Shown: positions 17,720 to 29,058, numbered from the stretch's first letter. The stretch: 64,000 nucleotides of DNA from Pseudomonas tritici (GCF_014268275.3 NZ_CP077084.1:806001-870000); one strand, 5' to 3'. Notes: generated by a model from the sequence alone, not told the origin. Program-made: numbers and translations.

Positions 17720-19021
17720 TTGTTCTTTGAGCGCCACGGTGGTGGTGAGCGGGTAATCCTCGTTCACTTGGATGGACAGGACCCTGAGGCGCGCGAAGAT
17801 CCGCAGGAGTTTCAGGAGTTGGCAAATTCGGCCGGCGCCGAGACCGTTGCGTTTTTTAACGTGCCGCGTCATCGGCCAACCGCCAAATACCTGATCGGCA
17901 GCGGCAAGGTCGAGGAGCTTCGCGACCTGGTCCACGCTGAAGAAGCCGATCTGGTGATCTTCAATCACGTCCTCACGCCCAGTCAGGAACGTAACCTCGA
18001 ACGTGTTTTCGAGTGTCGCGTGATCGACCGTACCGGTCTGATTCTGGATATTTTCGCCCAGCGCGCCCGTACCCATGAAGGCAAGCTCCAGGTTGAACTG
18101 GCCCAGCTTGACCACATGAGCACCCGGCTGGTTCGCGGCTGGACTCACCTTGAGCGTCAGGGTGGCGGTATCGGCATGCGTGGCCCGGGTGAGACCCAAC
18201 TCGAAACCGACCGACGTCTGCTGCGGGTTCGCCTGCGTCAGATCAAGGGTCGCCTCGAGAAGGTGCGCAGCCAGCGCGAGCAATCGCGACGTGGCCGTTC
18301 CCGTGCGGATATCCCCACCGTGTCGCTGGTGGGCTATACCAACGCAGGCAAATCCACACTCTTCAACAACGTGACGAAATCGGACGTATACGCGGCCGAC
18401 CAACTGTTCGCGACCCTCGACCCCACCTTGCGCCGTCTGGATCTGGACGACCTGGGGCCGATTGTCCTGGCCGATACCGTGGGTTTCATTCGTCACCTGC
18501 CGCACAAGCTGGTTGAAGCATTTCGGTCTACGCTCGAAGAGTCGAGCAATTCCGACCTGCTGTTGCACGTGATCGATGCGGCTGAACCGGATCGCATGTT
18601 GCAGATTGAACAGGTGATGCTGGTGCTGGGCGAGATTGGTGCCCAGGACTTGCCGATCCTTGAGGTCTATAACAAACTCGATTTGCTTGAAGGCGTTGAG
18701 CCACAAATCCAGCGCGACGAGGACGGCAAGCCCCAGCGGGTCTGGCTGTCGGCGCGTGATGGCAGTGGTCTTGAGTTGCTTGAACAAGCCATTGCCGAAT
18801 TGCTCGGCGGCGATTTGTTCGTTGGCACCTTGCGCTTGCCGCAGCGTTTTGCTCGACTGCGTGCACAGTTTTTCGAATTGGGCGCGGTACAGAAAGAAGA
18901 ACACGACGAAGAGGGTGTCAGCTTGCTGGCCGTTCGATTGCCGCGCTCGGAGCTGAATCGGCTGGTCAGCCGTGAAGGTGTTGTACCGGCAGAGTTCCTC
19001 GAACAACACACTTTGCAATAA
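17720..19021 (+). CDS. hflX: GTPase HflX
   Basis: Ribosome-associated GTPase of 433 residues that splits stalled ribosomes under stress. The N-terminal HflX domain (to about 185) includes LIGSGKVEELRDLV and the glycine-rich RGPGETQLETDRRLL; the G domain follows with GYTNAGKST near 204, DTVGFIRHLPH and NKLDLL. The start is TTG at 17720, with AGGAGTCTCC directly upstream; this non-ATG start is usual for Pseudomonas hflX. Lies 12 bp after hfq. Confidence 0.95.
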   Translation: MFFERHGGGERVILVHLDGQDPEAREDPQEFQELANSAGAETVAFFNVPRHRPTAKYLIGSGKVEELRDLVHAEEADLVIFNHVLTPSQERNLERVFECRVIDRTGLILDIFAQRARTHEGKLQVELAQLDHMSTRLVRGWTHLERQGGGIGMRGPGETQLETDRRLLRVRLRQIKGRLEKVRSQREQSRRGRSRADIPTVSLVGYTNAGKSTLFNNVTKSDVYAADQLFATLDPTLRRLDLDDLGPIVLADTVGFIRHLPHKLVEAFRSTLEESSNSDLLLHVIDAAEPDRMLQIEQVMLVLGEIGAQDLPILEVYNKLDLLEGVEPQIQRDEDGKPQRVWLSARDGSGLELLEQAIAELLGGDLFVGTLRLPQRFARLRAQFFELGAVQKEEHDEEGVSLLAVRLPRSELNRLVSREGVVPAEFLEQHTLQ

Positions 19022-19117
19022 AAGCCTCCCAAAGCGGTTGTGCCGCAGTGGCAGGCATTCTGTAGCATTGGTCGGCGCGCCGTGGGTGCGTCTTTGCTTT
19101 ATCAGATGGAGAGCGCT

Positions 19118-20293
19118 ATGGCTTGGAATGAGCCGGGTGGCAACTCGAATAATCAGGATCCTTGGGGTGGTAAACGCCGCAATAATGGCGACCGCAAGGG
19201 GCCACCAGATCTCGACGAGGCCTTCCGAAAGCTGCAGGAAAGCCTGAATGGGTTGTTCGGTGGTGGGAAAAAACGTGGTGGTGACGACGGCGGTCGCACA
19301 AGCAAGGGCGGTGGCTATGGCCTGCTGGGCCTGGGTCTTGTCGTGCTGGCGGCCGTATGGCTGTACAGCGCCGTTTACGTGGTGGACGAGCAGGAGCAAG
19401 CCGTGGTGCTGCGCTTCGGCAAGTACTACGAAACCGTCGGCCCGGGCCTGAACATCTACTTCCCGCCGATCGATAAAAAGTACATGGAGAACGTCACGCG
19501 TGAGCGTGCCTACACCAAGCAGGGCCAGATGCTGACCGAAGACGAGAACATCGTCGAAGTGCCGCTGACCGTGCAGTACAAGATCAGCAACCTGCAGGAC
19601 TTCGTGCTGAACGTCGACCAGCCGGAAATCAGCCTGCAACACGCCACTGAAAGTGCCCTGCGCCACGTCGTCGGTTCTACCGCGATGGACCAGGTGCTGA
19701 CCGAAGGTCGTGAATTGATGGCCAGCGAAATCAAGGAGCGCCTGCAACGGTTCCTCGATACCTATCGCACCGGCATCACTGTCACCCAGGTGAACGTACA
19801 GAGCGCAGCTGCACCGCGTGAAGTGCAGGAAGCCTTCGATGACGTGATCCGCGCTCGTGAAGATGAGCAGCGTTCGCGCAACCAGGCTGAAACCTACGCC
19901 AACGGCGTCGTGCCGGAAGCCCGTGGTCAGGCCCAGCGTATCCTTGAGGATGCCAATGGTTACCGCGACGAAGTGGTCTCCCGTGCCAAGGGTGAGGCGG
20001 ATCGCTTTACCAAGTTGGTCGCCGAGTACCGCAAGGCGCCGGAAGTTACCCGTGAGCGTCTGTACCTGGACACCATGCAGGAAGTCTTCAGCAACACCAG
20101 CAAGGTTCTCGTGACCGGCAGCAAAGGTGGGCAGAACAACCTGCTGTACCTGCCGCTGGACAAGATGATCGAAGGTGGTCGTAGCAGCACCAGCACACCG
20201 TCCACCGGTTCCAATGCTGCTGCCAATGAAGCGAGCGCCCGTGCGGCCGCTGACTTGCTGCAACAGCAAACACGTACCAGGGAGAGTCGTTGA
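19118..20293 (+). CDS. hflK: FtsH protease modulator HflK
   Basis: SPFH-family membrane protein of 391 residues that with HflC forms a large cage around FtsH. A glycine and asparagine rich cytoplasmic N-terminus (1-66) is followed by one transmembrane helix (about 67-90) and the SPFH/band-7 domain with EQAVVLRFGKYYETVGPGL. The ATG at 19118 is taken, 6 bp after GGAG; an ATG four codons upstream (19106) is possible. Stop TGA overlaps the hflC ATG. Confidence 0.96.
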   Translation: MAWNEPGGNSNNQDPWGGKRRNNGDRKGPPDLDEAFRKLQESLNGLFGGGKKRGGDDGGRTSKGGGYGLLGLGLVVLAAVWLYSAVYVVDEQEQAVVLRFGKYYETVGPGLNIYFPPIDKKYMENVTRERAYTKQGQMLTEDENIVEVPLTVQYKISNLQDFVLNVDQPEISLQHATESALRHVVGSTAMDQVLTEGRELMASEIKERLQRFLDTYRTGITVTQVNVQSAAAPREVQEAFDDVIRAREDEQRSRNQAETYANGVVPEARGQAQRILEDANGYRDEVVSRAKGEADRFTKLVAEYRKAPEVTRERLYLDTMQEVFSNTSKVLVTGSKGGQNNLLYLPLDKMIEGGRSSTSTPSTGSNAAANEASARAAADLLQQQTRTRESR

Positions 20294-21159
20294 TGAGCAA
20301 TAAATCGCTGACCGCCCTGATTGTGGGCGTCGTCGTGGTCATCGCTGCCTGGAACTGCTTCTACATCGTGGCTCAGACCGAGCGTGCGGTGCTGCTGCAA
20401 TTCGGTCGCGTGGTCCAGGCGGATGTCCAGCCGGGCTTGCATGTGAAAGTCCCCTACGTCAACCAGGTGCGTAAGTTCGACGCCCGCCTGATGACGCTGG
20501 ATGCACCGACACAGCGCTTCCTGACCCTTGAAAAGAAAGCCGTGATGGTTGACGCCTACGCCAAGTGGCGCGTCAAGGATGCCGAACGCTTCTACACCGC
20601 GACCTCCGGCCTCAAGCAGATTGCGGACGAGCGTTTGTCGCGCCGTCTGGAGTCGGGCCTGCGTGACCAGTTTGGTAAGCGCACGCTGCACGAGGTGGTA
20701 TCCGGTGAGCGTGACGCGCTGATGGCTGACATCACGCGTTCGTTGAACACGATGGCGGAAAAAGAGCTCGGCATCGAAGTGGTTGATGTTCGGGTCAAGG
20801 CCATTGATCTGCCAAAAGAAGTGAACCGCAGCGTGTTCGAGCGTATGAGTACCGAGCGTGAGCGTGAAGCGCGTGAGCACCGCGCCAAGGGTAACGAGCT
20901 GGCGGAAGGTATCCGTGCGGATGCTGATCGTCAGCGCCGCGTACTGTTGGCTGAAGCTTACCGTGAGTCTGAAGAGGCCCGCGGTGATGGCGATGCTCAA
21001 GCGGCGGCGATCTACGCCAAGGCTTACGGCCAGGATCAGGAGTTCTACGCGTTCTACCGTAGCCTGCGTGCCTACCGTGAAAGCTTCGCGAACAAAACCG
21101 ACGTCATGGTGCTGGACCCAAGCAGCGACTTCTTCCGCTACCTGGAAAAGTCCAAGTAA
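20293..21159 (+). CDS. hflC: FtsH protease modulator HflC
   Basis: Partner of HflK, 288 residues, with an N-terminal signal anchor (about 6-26) and an SPFH domain (TERAVLLQFGRVVQADVQPGL onward, in parts) followed by a long helical region (STEREREAREHRAKG). ATG at 20293 overlaps the hflK stop. End of the long operon that starts at nnrD. Confidence 0.96.
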   Translation: MSNKSLTALIVGVVVVIAAWNCFYIVAQTERAVLLQFGRVVQADVQPGLHVKVPYVNQVRKFDARLMTLDAPTQRFLTLEKKAVMVDAYAKWRVKDAERFYTATSGLKQIADERLSRRLESGLRDQFGKRTLHEVVSGERDALMADITRSLNTMAEKELGIEVVDVRVKAIDLPKEVNRSVFERMSTEREREAREHRAKGNELAEGIRADADRQRRVLLAEAYRESEEARGDGDAQAAAIYAKAYGQDQEFYAFYRSLRAYRESFANKTDVMVLDPSSDFFRYLEKSK

Positions 21160-21186
21160 CCAGCCTGTGATTCTGTAGGTGTCACT

Positions 21187-21215
21187 CCCGTCGGGCGGCT
21201 AAAACGCCTGGCGGG
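21187..21215 (+). other. Strong hairpin after hflC
   Basis: CCCGTCGGGCG - GCTAAAA - CGCCTGGCGGG forms an 11-bp stem with two G-T pairs, 28 bp after the hflC stop. There is no T-tract, so it is more likely a 3' mRNA stabiliser or part of a small RNA than a terminator. The 295-bp gap 21160-21454 holds this and the next hairpin; I see no gene in it. Confidence 0.5.
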
Positions 21216-21250
21216 GTGATCCTTTCAGAAAACGGGTGTATGATGCGGCA

Positions 21251-21273
21251 GCCGGGAAATTCCCGGCTTTTTT
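21251..21273 (+). terminator. Rho-independent terminator
   Basis: GCCGGG-AAAT-TCCCGGC followed by TTTTTTGC, about 90 bp after hflC and 180 bp before hisZ. Confidence 0.85.
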
Positions 21274-21454
21274 GCGTCTGCATGTTTGATTCGGCAGGCG
21301 TGACAGGTTTTTCGAGGAAAGTGCCCGACGAGGCCGGTGATAGGTCGTTCGTCACGTCGTTCTTGCGCGTGGTTTATGCAAGGGGGCGGGTATTTTCTGC
21401 TCTACTCAAGGCTCGGCTGACGGCTGGCCGCCCGGATCATAGGGGAATGGCGTA

Positions 21455-22642
21455 ATGGCAACGGTAGACCGCTGGCTGCTGCCAGATGGCATCGAAGAAG
21501 TACTGCCACCGGAGGCTGCGCGCATTGAAGTAGCGCGCCGCCAGGTGTTGGATCTGTTCCAGAGCTGGGGTTACGAGTTTGTCGTGACCCCCCATATCGA
21601 GTACCTGGAATCCCTGCTGACCGGCGCGGGCCAGGACCTGGATCTGCGCACCTTCAAAGTCATCGACCCGCAATCGGGCCGGCAAATGGGCTTTCGTGCC
21701 GACATCACGCCGCAAGTGGCGCGCATCGATGCGCACACCCTGCGCCGCGAAGGCCCGAGCCGCCTGTGCTACGCCGGCAGCGTGCTGCATGCGCAACCGC
21801 GTGCACTGTCGTCTTCGCGCAGCCCGATCCAATTGGGTGCCGAGTTGTACGGTGATGCCAGCCCGAGCAGCGACGTTGAGGTGATCAGCTTGATGCTGGC
21901 CATGCTGCAACTGGCTGACGTACCGGATGTCCACATGGACCTGGGCCACGTGGGTATCTACCGTGGCCTGGCCCGTGCGGCCGGTTTGTCCGGTGAAGTG
22001 GAACAACAGTTGTTCGATGCCCTGCAACGCAAGGCCATCGATGAAGTGATTGCCCTGACCGCTGGCGTGCCTGCCGATCTGGCCGACATGCTGCGTGCGC
22101 TGGTGAACCTGTGTGGTGGCCGTGAAGTGCTGGTAGCTGCGCGTGACCGCCTGGCCAATGCGCCGGCGCCGGTACTGGCTGCACTGGATGACGTGCTGGC
22201 CATTGCCGAGCAACTGTCGGCGCGCTTCCCGCAGTTGCCGCTGTATTTTGACCTGGGTGAGTTGCGCGGCTACCACTACCACACCGGTGTGGTGTTCGCG
22301 GTATTTGTACCGGGTGTTGGCCAAGCCATCGCCCAAGGCGGTCGTTATGACGATATCGGCGCCGATTTCGGTCGTGCGCGTCCGGCCACCGGTTTTTCCA
22401 CCGATTTGAAAACCCTGGTGACCCTGGGGCGTGCTGAGGTCGAGCTGCCGTCTGGTGGCATCTGGATGCCCGACAGTACGGACGCAGCACTCTGGCAGCA
22501 GGTTTGCCAGTTGCGCAGTGAGGGTCAGCGTGTTGTCCAGGCCTTGCCTGGTCAGCCATTGGCCGCCGCCCGTGAAGCGGACTGCGACCGGCAATTGATT
22601 CTGCAGAACGGGCTTTGGCAAGTATCGCCACTGGCTTCTTGA
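21455..22642 (+). CDS. hisZ: ATP phosphoribosyltransferase regulatory subunit HisZ
   Basis: Class II histidyl-tRNA synthetase paralogue of 395 residues that lacks aminoacylation activity and activates the short-form HisG in the first step of histidine synthesis. Visible: [11 protein letters not shown] at the start, the motif 2-like region with [16 protein letters not shown], and [15 protein letters not shown] near 270. It precedes purA by 54 bp, the conserved hisZ-purA order. ATAGGGGAATGGCGTA precedes the ATG. Confidence 0.95.
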   Translation: MATVDRWLLPDGIEEVLPPEAARIEVARRQVLDLFQSWGYEFVVTPHIEYLESLLTGAGQDLDLRTFKVIDPQSGRQMGFRADITPQVARIDAHTLRREGPSRLCYAGSVLHAQPRALSSSRSPIQLGAELYGDASPSSDVEVISLMLAMLQLADVPDVHMDLGHVGIYRGLARAAGLSGEVEQQLFDALQRKAIDEVIALTAGVPADLADMLRALVNLCGGREVLVAARDRLANAPAPVLAALDDVLAIAEQLSARFPQLPLYFDLGELRGYHYHTGVVFAVFVPGVGQAIAQGGRYDDIGADFGRARPATGFSTDLKTLVTLGRAEVELPSGGIWMPDSTDAALWQQVCQLRSEGQRVVQALPGQPLAAAREADCDRQLILQNGLWQVSPLAS

Positions 22643-23986
<1,344 letters not shown>

Positions 23987-24007
23987 TAAGCCGTTGATGT
24001 AAAAAGC

Positions 24008-24031
24008 AAAGGGCTCCTCATGGAGCCCTTT
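24008..24031 (+). terminator. Terminator after purA
   Basis: AAAGGGCTCC - TCAT - GGAGCCCTTT, a 10-bp stem starting 22 bp after the purA stop, ending in a T-rich arm and TGTCGTTT. Confidence 0.8.
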
Positions 24032-24125
24032 GTCGTTTCTGTCGCTTTAGCGGCACGACCCTTGCTTCGGTTCTCTCTTTCGCGGTGCTATCAAATTAAT
24101 GGCACCCGTGGTCGAGGGATTCCCG

Positions 24126-26060
24126 ATGTCTGCCGTTCTCTCATTGTTACAAAGCCGTCTGTTGCGGCCGGTGTTCGTTACCCTAGGTATCGCCCTTTTG
24201 GTGCAAGTGCTGGTAGCGGTTGCTCTCACACGCAGCACGGTTACGGCGCTGGAGGCTGATCTGGGCAATCGCCTGGGTATCGACAGCCAGAAACTGTCTG
24301 GCGAATTGGCGCAGGCGGGTAAAGAAGTCACGTCCAGTCTGGATAGCTTGTCTACCAGCACCCGTCAGCGTCTGACAGCAGGGCTTTCGACCCGCCTGCA
24401 GGAAGAGCAGAAGCAACTGCGTGCGACCCTGGAAAAAGACCTGCAAGACTCCGCCAATGATATGGCGCAACTGCTGGCCTCGGTGGCGCCTCGCGCCATG
24501 TGGGACAGCGACGTACCGACGCTGTCGGAGTTTGCGCGCCGTGCGCAGCGCAATCCCAACGTGCTATTTGTAGTTTATGACGACGCCGCGGGTGAGCATT
24601 TGACCCGCTACCTGAATCGCGAGAATCCGATCAATCAGGCACTGCTGGCTAAGGGGGCGGGTGATCGCGCGTTGGATAAGGTGCTCGACGCGGCCAAGTC
24701 CGACCCTTCCGTGTACTACGTCGAGGCGTCTATCAGCCCCAATGGGGTAGAAATTGGCAAAGTCCGCATGGGCGTTTCGACCGCGTCGGTTGAAGCCGAC
24801 CTGCAGGCATTGGACAAGCGTTTCGCCGCGCTGATTGCCAGCGGCGATCAACTGGTCGGCGACAGCCTCAAAGGCGCGGCGGCTGACAGCGCGGCCGCCA
24901 TGGGCGCCCGTTTGCAATCCGCGCAAGCCACGGCCACCCAGATGACCGCCAATACCACCAGCGCCGTTCAGGACGCTGCTGGCACCTTGCGCTGGCGCAT
25001 CGGCATGGGCCTCGCACTGGTCGGTCTTGGCGTATTGTTGCTGATCGCTATCGTGCTGGGTCGCCGTGTCGTCAACCGTTTGAAGCTGCTGATCGCAGCC
25101 ATGGATGACCTGGCGGCGGGCGAGGGCGACCTCACCAAGCGTGTGCAGATCAGCAGCAAGGACGAAATCGGCGACATGGCCTCGGCGGTCAATCGCTTTG
25201 TGGATAAGTTGCAGCCCATCGTCCGCGAGGCGGGGGATGTGGCCCAGCGTACCGGGGTGGAAATCGGCGCCATGACCTTGCGCAATGCCGGTGCTGATGC
25301 AGCGGCGGGCTTGCAGCGTGATGAAGTGGCCGAGAGCTTGCGCGCGCTGTCGCAGATGGCAGACGAAGCACAAGCCGAAAGCCATGCGATGCAGGCGGCG
25401 TTGCAGCAGGTGGTGGATATTCGCCAGGCCACGGATGAGAACTCGCGGACTTCGGCGGAGGTCGGCAGTTTGATTGAGGCGCTGGCGGGCCAGGTGCAGG
25501 CAGGCTCCCAAGTGATTGAGCGTCTGGCCCAGCAAAGCGAGCAGATCGAGGTGGTGCTGACCGTGATTCACGGCATCGCCGAGCAAACCAACCTGCTGGC
25601 GCTCAATGCGGCGATCGAAGCGGCCCGCGCGGGTGAGACCGGTCGCGGCTTTGCCGTGGTGGCAGACGAAGTGCGCGCGCTGGCGAGTAAAACCCAAAGC
25701 TCCACCGGTGATATCCAGGCGCATATCGTGGCGTTGCAGCAAGGCGCTCGTGAGGCGGTGGAAACCATCGGCAAGGCCGGACGCCAAGCCAATGAAGGTT
25801 TGCTGGTGCTGCGCGATAGCGTGCGCTTGCAGCAGACGGTGCAGGCCTCGGTGGAGCAGGTGCATGCGGCGATTGGCTTGGCGACGCGCGCGGCTGAGCA
25901 TCAGGCGCAGGGCGCGCATGCGGTGCGTGGTCGCGTTGAAGTGATCCATGCCCAGGCTGAGCGTGCGGCGCAGGCGGTCGTGGAAACGACCGCGAGTGGC
26001 AAGGTGCTGGATGGGTTGGCGGCGCAGTTGAAGGCGAGCCTGGGGCAGTTTCGGGCCTGA
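24126..26060 (+). CDS. Methyl-accepting chemotaxis protein
   Basis: Chemoreceptor of 644 residues. Transmembrane helix 1 is at about 14-35 and helix 2 at about 290-315 ([19 protein letters not shown]), enclosing a periplasmic region of about 250 residues rich in alpha-helix and lacking a motif I can name. A HAMP domain (about 316-370, [19 protein letters not shown]) leads to the signalling region, whose hairpin tip [18 protein letters not shown] and [15 protein letters not shown] lies at about 485-520. No C-terminal CheR-binding pentapeptide. Ligand unknown. It is not part of the purA-rnr backbone of P. aeruginosa as I remember it, so probably an insertion in this lineage. ATG at 24126 follows GAGGG. 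Confidence 0.9.
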   Translation: MSAVLSLLQSRLLRPVFVTLGIALLVQVLVAVALTRSTVTALEADLGNRLGIDSQKLSGELAQAGKEVTSSLDSLSTSTRQRLTAGLSTRLQEEQKQLRATLEKDLQDSANDMAQLLASVAPRAMWDSDVPTLSEFARRAQRNPNVLFVVYDDAAGEHLTRYLNRENPINQALLAKGAGDRALDKVLDAAKSDPSVYYVEASISPNGVEIGKVRMGVSTASVEADLQALDKRFAALIASGDQLVGDSLKGAAADSAAAMGARLQSAQATATQMTANTTSAVQDAAGTLRWRIGMGLALVGLGVLLLIAIVLGRRVVNRLKLLIAAMDDLAAGEGDLTKRVQISSKDEIGDMASAVNRFVDKLQPIVREAGDVAQRTGVEIGAMTLRNAGADAAAGLQRDEVAESLRALSQMADEAQAESHAMQAALQQVVDIRQATDENSRTSAEVGSLIEALAGQVQAGSQVIERLAQQSEQIEVVLTVIHGIAEQTNLLALNAAIEAARAGETGRGFAVVADEVRALASKTQSSTGDIQAHIVALQQGAREAVETIGKAGRQANEGLLVLRDSVRLQQTVQASVEQVHAAIGLATRAAEHQAQGAHAVRGRVEVIHAQAERAAQAVVETTASGKVLDGLAAQLKASLGQFRA

Positions 26061-26080
26061 GGTTGTCTGGTCCGGCCTCA

Positions 26081-26150
26081 TCGCAGGCAGGCCAGCTCCC
26101 ACACTTTGAATTGTGAACCCATTCAAATGTGGGAGTCGGCTTGCCCGCGA
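26081..26150. repeat. REPIN, head-out, diverged arms
   Basis: Left arm TCGCAGGCAGGCCAGCTCCC, right arm TGTGGGAGTCGGCTTGCCCG, with a 25-bp middle. The two arms are of different subtypes (CCAGC versus GTCGGC). It separates the convergent chemoreceptor and permease genes. Confidence 0.85.
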
Positions 26151-26158
26151 TAGCGGTC

Positions 26159-27724
26159 TCAGCGGCTCAAATACATCCGAGTCGTTAACAGATACACCGG
26201 CAACCCCGACACCAGAATCAACAGCGCCGCATAGGGCGCCGCCGCCGCAAACTCAACATTCGAAGTATGCGCCCACACCGCCGTCGCCAATGTATTCAAC
26301 CCTGTCGGGCTGAGCAGCAACGTCGCCGTCAACTCCTTCATCGCATCCAGAAACACCAGCGCAAACGCTGCACCCAGTGCCGGGAAAATAATCGGCAACG
26401 TCACCCGGCAAAACGCACTGAACGACGACGCCCCCAGCGTACGCGCAGCCTCTTCCAGCTGCGGTGCAGCCTTGTTCAGCGCTGTACGAATCGGCGCCTG
26501 AGCCAGCGGCAAAAACAACAGCGCATAAGCGATCAACAACAGTGCTGATGTCTGGTACAGCGCCGGCACGTAATGCAGGGCGAAATACACCAGCGTCAAC
26601 GCAATCACCAGGCCGGGCAGGGCGTGCAGCAGATAAGGCAGGCGCTCGGCCCAGATCGCCAGTTGGCCTTTGTAGCGCACCACTAGCAGGCCCACTGGCA
26701 CCGCCAGCACCAAGCATAGCGTCGCTCCGCCGAGAGAAAGTGCCAATGAAGACAGCAGCGCTTCACTGATCTCAGCCACCGGGAATGCGGCGGAAGAACC
26801 CACTGCCAACCAATACCCAAGCATCCCCAGCGGAATGCCGCTACCGATGATCGCCAGTACCAGGCAATACGCCTGGCCCAGCGGTGCCCACTTACCGAGT
26901 CGAACTTGCTCGGCATGCCGCGCCGCGCCCTGGCCGATACGTACATGTCGGCCCTTGCCGCGCACGCGCAACTCCAGCCACAACAGCGTCAGGCACATCA
27001 CCAGCAGCACCGCCGAGAGCATCGCGGCGTTGGCATTGCTGAATTCCAGTTCGAATTGTTGGTAGATCGCGGTGGTAAAGGTCTGCAGCCCGATGATCGA
27101 CAGCGCGCCGAATTCCACCAGCATGTGCAGCGCGATCAACAGTGCCCCAGCCAGCAGCGATGGCCACAGCAAAGGCAATGTGACGCGAAAGAACACTTCC
27201 CAGCGATTCAGTCCCAGGGTGCGAGCCGACTCTTCCAGTGAGGGGTCAAGGTTGCGCAGCGTCGCCGCCACTGGCAAAAACACTAGCGGGTATTTCGACA
27301 AGCTCATCACCAGGATCGCGCCGCCGAGCCCTTCGAAGTTGGCGCTCAGCGAGACCCAGGTAAAGCTGCTGACAAATGCCGGCACCGCAAACGGCAGGCA
27401 CAAGATCACGCCCCAGATGCGTCGCCCTGGCAGGTTGCTGCGCTCCAGCAACCAGGCCAGGGACAGGCCGATCACGCCGCATGCCAGCGTCACGCCGACC
27501 ATCAGCGCCAGGGTGTTGCGCAGCAGTCCGAACACATAGGGCCGCCACAGCAGGTGCACCGCTTCCGCCCAGCCGGCCTGCCAGGCCTTGAGCCCGACAT
27601 ACGCCAGCGGCAGCAGGCTCAGGCCAACCAGCAACAGCACGGGCAGTAACAGCCAGATCGAAGGGCGCTTGCGCCTTGGGCTGAAACCCCTGCGCGAGGC
27701 AGGGGCGGATAGCGATGGGTTCAT
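26159..27724 (-). CDS. Iron(III)-type ABC transporter permease
   Basis: Fused permease of 521 residues with about 12 transmembrane helices in two halves. Each half ends in an EAA-type coupling loop: EESARTLGLNRWEVFFRVTL in the first and EEAARTLGASSFSAFCRVTL in the second, so one chain can replace two permease subunits, as in FbpB/HitB/SfuB. Its ATG overlaps the stop of the binding-protein gene by 1 bp. No ATPase gene follows; the next gene is the convergent chemoreceptor, so the ATPase must be encoded elsewhere. Confidence 0.9.
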   Translation of the reverse strand: MNPSLSAPASRRGFSPRRKRPSIWLLLPVLLLVGLSLLPLAYVGLKAWQAGWAEAVHLLWRPYVFGLLRNTLALMVGVTLACGVIGLSLAWLLERSNLPGRRIWGVILCLPFAVPAFVSSFTWVSLSANFEGLGGAILVMSLSKYPLVFLPVAATLRNLDPSLEESARTLGLNRWEVFFRVTLPLLWPSLLAGALLIALHMLVEFGALSIIGLQTFTTAIYQQFELEFSNANAAMLSAVLLVMCLTLLWLELRVRGKGRHVRIGQGAARHAEQVRLGKWAPLGQAYCLVLAIIGSGIPLGMLGYWLAVGSSAAFPVAEISEALLSSLALSLGGATLCLVLAVPVGLLVVRYKGQLAIWAERLPYLLHALPGLVIALTLVYFALHYVPALYQTSALLLIAYALLFLPLAQAPIRTALNKAAPQLEEAARTLGASSFSAFCRVTLPIIFPALGAAFALVFLDAMKELTATLLLSPTGLNTLATAVWAHTSNVEFAAAAPYAALLILVSGLPVYLLTTRMYLSR

Positions 27725-28749
27725 CAGTTCAAGCCAACGTCACGTTCCAGGTCCAGGGCTTCTTCGGCGTTGCCCAAGTCGGCAGGGGTGACTTTCGGCG
27801 GTTGCAGCTCGCTGAAAGGCTTGAGGCCACGGTTGGATTCCATGCCTTTGTGCAGCGGGTACTCGGCCGAGGTGTTGGTGATCACGCGTTGGCCTTCTTC
27901 ACTGGCCATGAACGCCAGCAGTTGCTGCGCTTCCTTGGGGTGCTTGCTGGATTTCAGCGCTGCAGCCGAAGACACGGTGATCAGGCCGCCGGCATCACCA
28001 TTGGTGAAGTAGTGCAGTTGGGAGTCCAGGTTGGTTTTTTCTTTCTTCAGCGCGAACCAGTAGTAGTTGTTCACCAGCACCGTGGCCACTTCGCCGTTCT
28101 CCACGGCTTTGAGGGCGACCATGTTATTGCTGTACACCTTGCCGAAGGCGCGCAGGCCGGTCAGCCATTCTTCGGCGGCTTCGCGGCCGTGCAGCTTGAT
28201 GATCGCCACGGCCTGTTCCTGAAATGCGCCACTGGTGGGCACAAAGCCAACCTTGCCTTGCCACTCGGGACCGGCGAAATCCAATACCGATTTAGGCAGG
28301 TCTTTTTCAGCAATCAGTTTCGGGTTAAAGGCCACGACGCGGGTGCGTGCGGTTACGCCCATCCAGTCGCCATTGGCGCCGACATAATCCTTGGGCAATA
28401 CGTCGAGGGTGCTGGCGTCGATCTTGGCCAGCAGGCCTTGTTCGCCGAGTTTGTTCAGTGGTGGCGATTCTTCGGTGTAGATCACGTCGGCAGGGGAGCG
28501 GTCCCCCTCTTCGACGACCTGGCTGGCCAGCTGGTTGCTGCTGCCTTTGCGCACGTTGACGTGAATGCCGGTCTTGGCTTCGAAGGCCTTGGCGAGTTCA
28601 TCGCCGACTTCTTTGTGCTGGCCGTTGTACAGGGTCAGGGAGACCTTGTCGGCGGAATAGGCGGTTGGGGAGAGCAGGGTCAGGCCGAGCAGAGTGATGG
28701 TCAGGCCACGCAGAAGGGATGTCTTGAGATGGGTATCGCGGATCATCAT
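27724..28749 (-). CDS. Iron(III)-type ABC transporter substrate-binding protein
   Basis: Periplasmic binding protein of 341 residues. A signal peptide (about 1-32, ending TAYSA) precedes VSLTLYNGQHKEVGDELAKA, and the paired tyrosines in VNNYYWFALKK correspond to the ferric-binding tyrosines of the FbpA/HitA family. First gene of the two-gene operon with the permease. Two adjacent ATG codons (28749 and 28746) are possible starts; GAGGAAC lies upstream. No Fur box was convincingly found in 28750-28870, but I only read it by eye. Confidence 0.88.
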   Translation of the reverse strand: MMIRDTHLKTSLLRGLTITLLGLTLLSPTAYSADKVSLTLYNGQHKEVGDELAKAFEAKTGIHVNVRKGSSNQLASQVVEEGDRSPADVIYTEESPPLNKLGEQGLLAKIDASTLDVLPKDYVGANGDWMGVTARTRVVAFNPKLIAEKDLPKSVLDFAGPEWQGKVGFVPTSGAFQEQAVAIIKLHGREAAEEWLTGLRAFGKVYSNNMVALKAVENGEVATVLVNNYYWFALKKEKTNLDSQLHYFTNGDAGGLITVSSAAALKSSKHPKEAQQLLAFMASEEGQRVITNTSAEYPLHKGMESNRGLKPFSELQPPKVTPADLGNAEEALDLERDVGLN

Positions 28750-28874
28750 CCGGGTTGTTCCTCACTTGTATGCAACAAATACTTACAAGGATAAACGATA
28801 AAACTTCTCAAGTGCGGACGAGGGGGAAATCGCTGGGGAAGTTTCCACGCGATTGTTTTCAAACCCCAGAAACG

Positions 28875-28897
28875 AAAAAACCCGCTTTCGCGGGTTT
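28875..28897 (-). terminator. Terminator of first tRNA-Leu
   Basis: Minus strand AAACCCGC-GAAA-GCGGGTTT followed by TTT, 11 bp after the tRNA 3' end. The same hairpin occurs 240 bp away for the second copy. Confidence 0.85.
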
Positions 28898-28907
28898 GAT
28901 CTGAATT

Positions 28908-28994
28908 TGGTGCCCAGGAGAAGACTCGAACTTCCACGACCTTGCGATCACCAGCACCTGAAGCTGGCGTGTCTACCAATTTCACCACCTGGGC
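28908..28994 (-). tRNA. tRNA-Leu(CAG)
   Basis: An 87-nt minus-strand tRNA starting GCCCAGGTGGTGAAATTGG and ending CTCCTGGGCACCA with encoded CCA. Acceptor stem GCCCAGG/CCTGGGC, anticodon stem CCAGC/GCTGG with loop TTCAGGT (anticodon CAG, reading CUG), a long variable arm as in class II leucine tRNAs, and TTCGAGT in the T loop. Identical to the copy at 29148-29234. Confidence 0.97.
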
Positions 28995-29029
28995 ATTATC
29001 AAGCAACGTTGCCGCTGTCGATGGGGCGA

Positions 29030-29058
29030 ACTATACGGCGGGGTTTTTGATCTGTAAA
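29030..29058 (-). promoter_or_regulatory. Promoter of first tRNA-Leu
   Basis: TTTACA (29058-29053), 17-bp spacer, TATAGT (29035-29030) on the minus strand, followed by a GC-rich discriminator typical of stringently controlled stable RNA genes. Confidence 0.75.

Noticed and set aside
17489..20269. Minus-strand open frame of 926 codons across hfq, hflX and hflK
   Set aside because: A shadow frame produced by GC-rich codon use; the plus-strand genes are certain and the antisense translation resembles no protein.
25199..25207. Exact DnaA box TGTGGATAA in the chemoreceptor gene (also 29704-29712, 63706-63714, 63835-63843)
   Set aside because: These lie inside coding frames and are explained by codon use (for example Val-Asp-Lys); not taken as binding sites.
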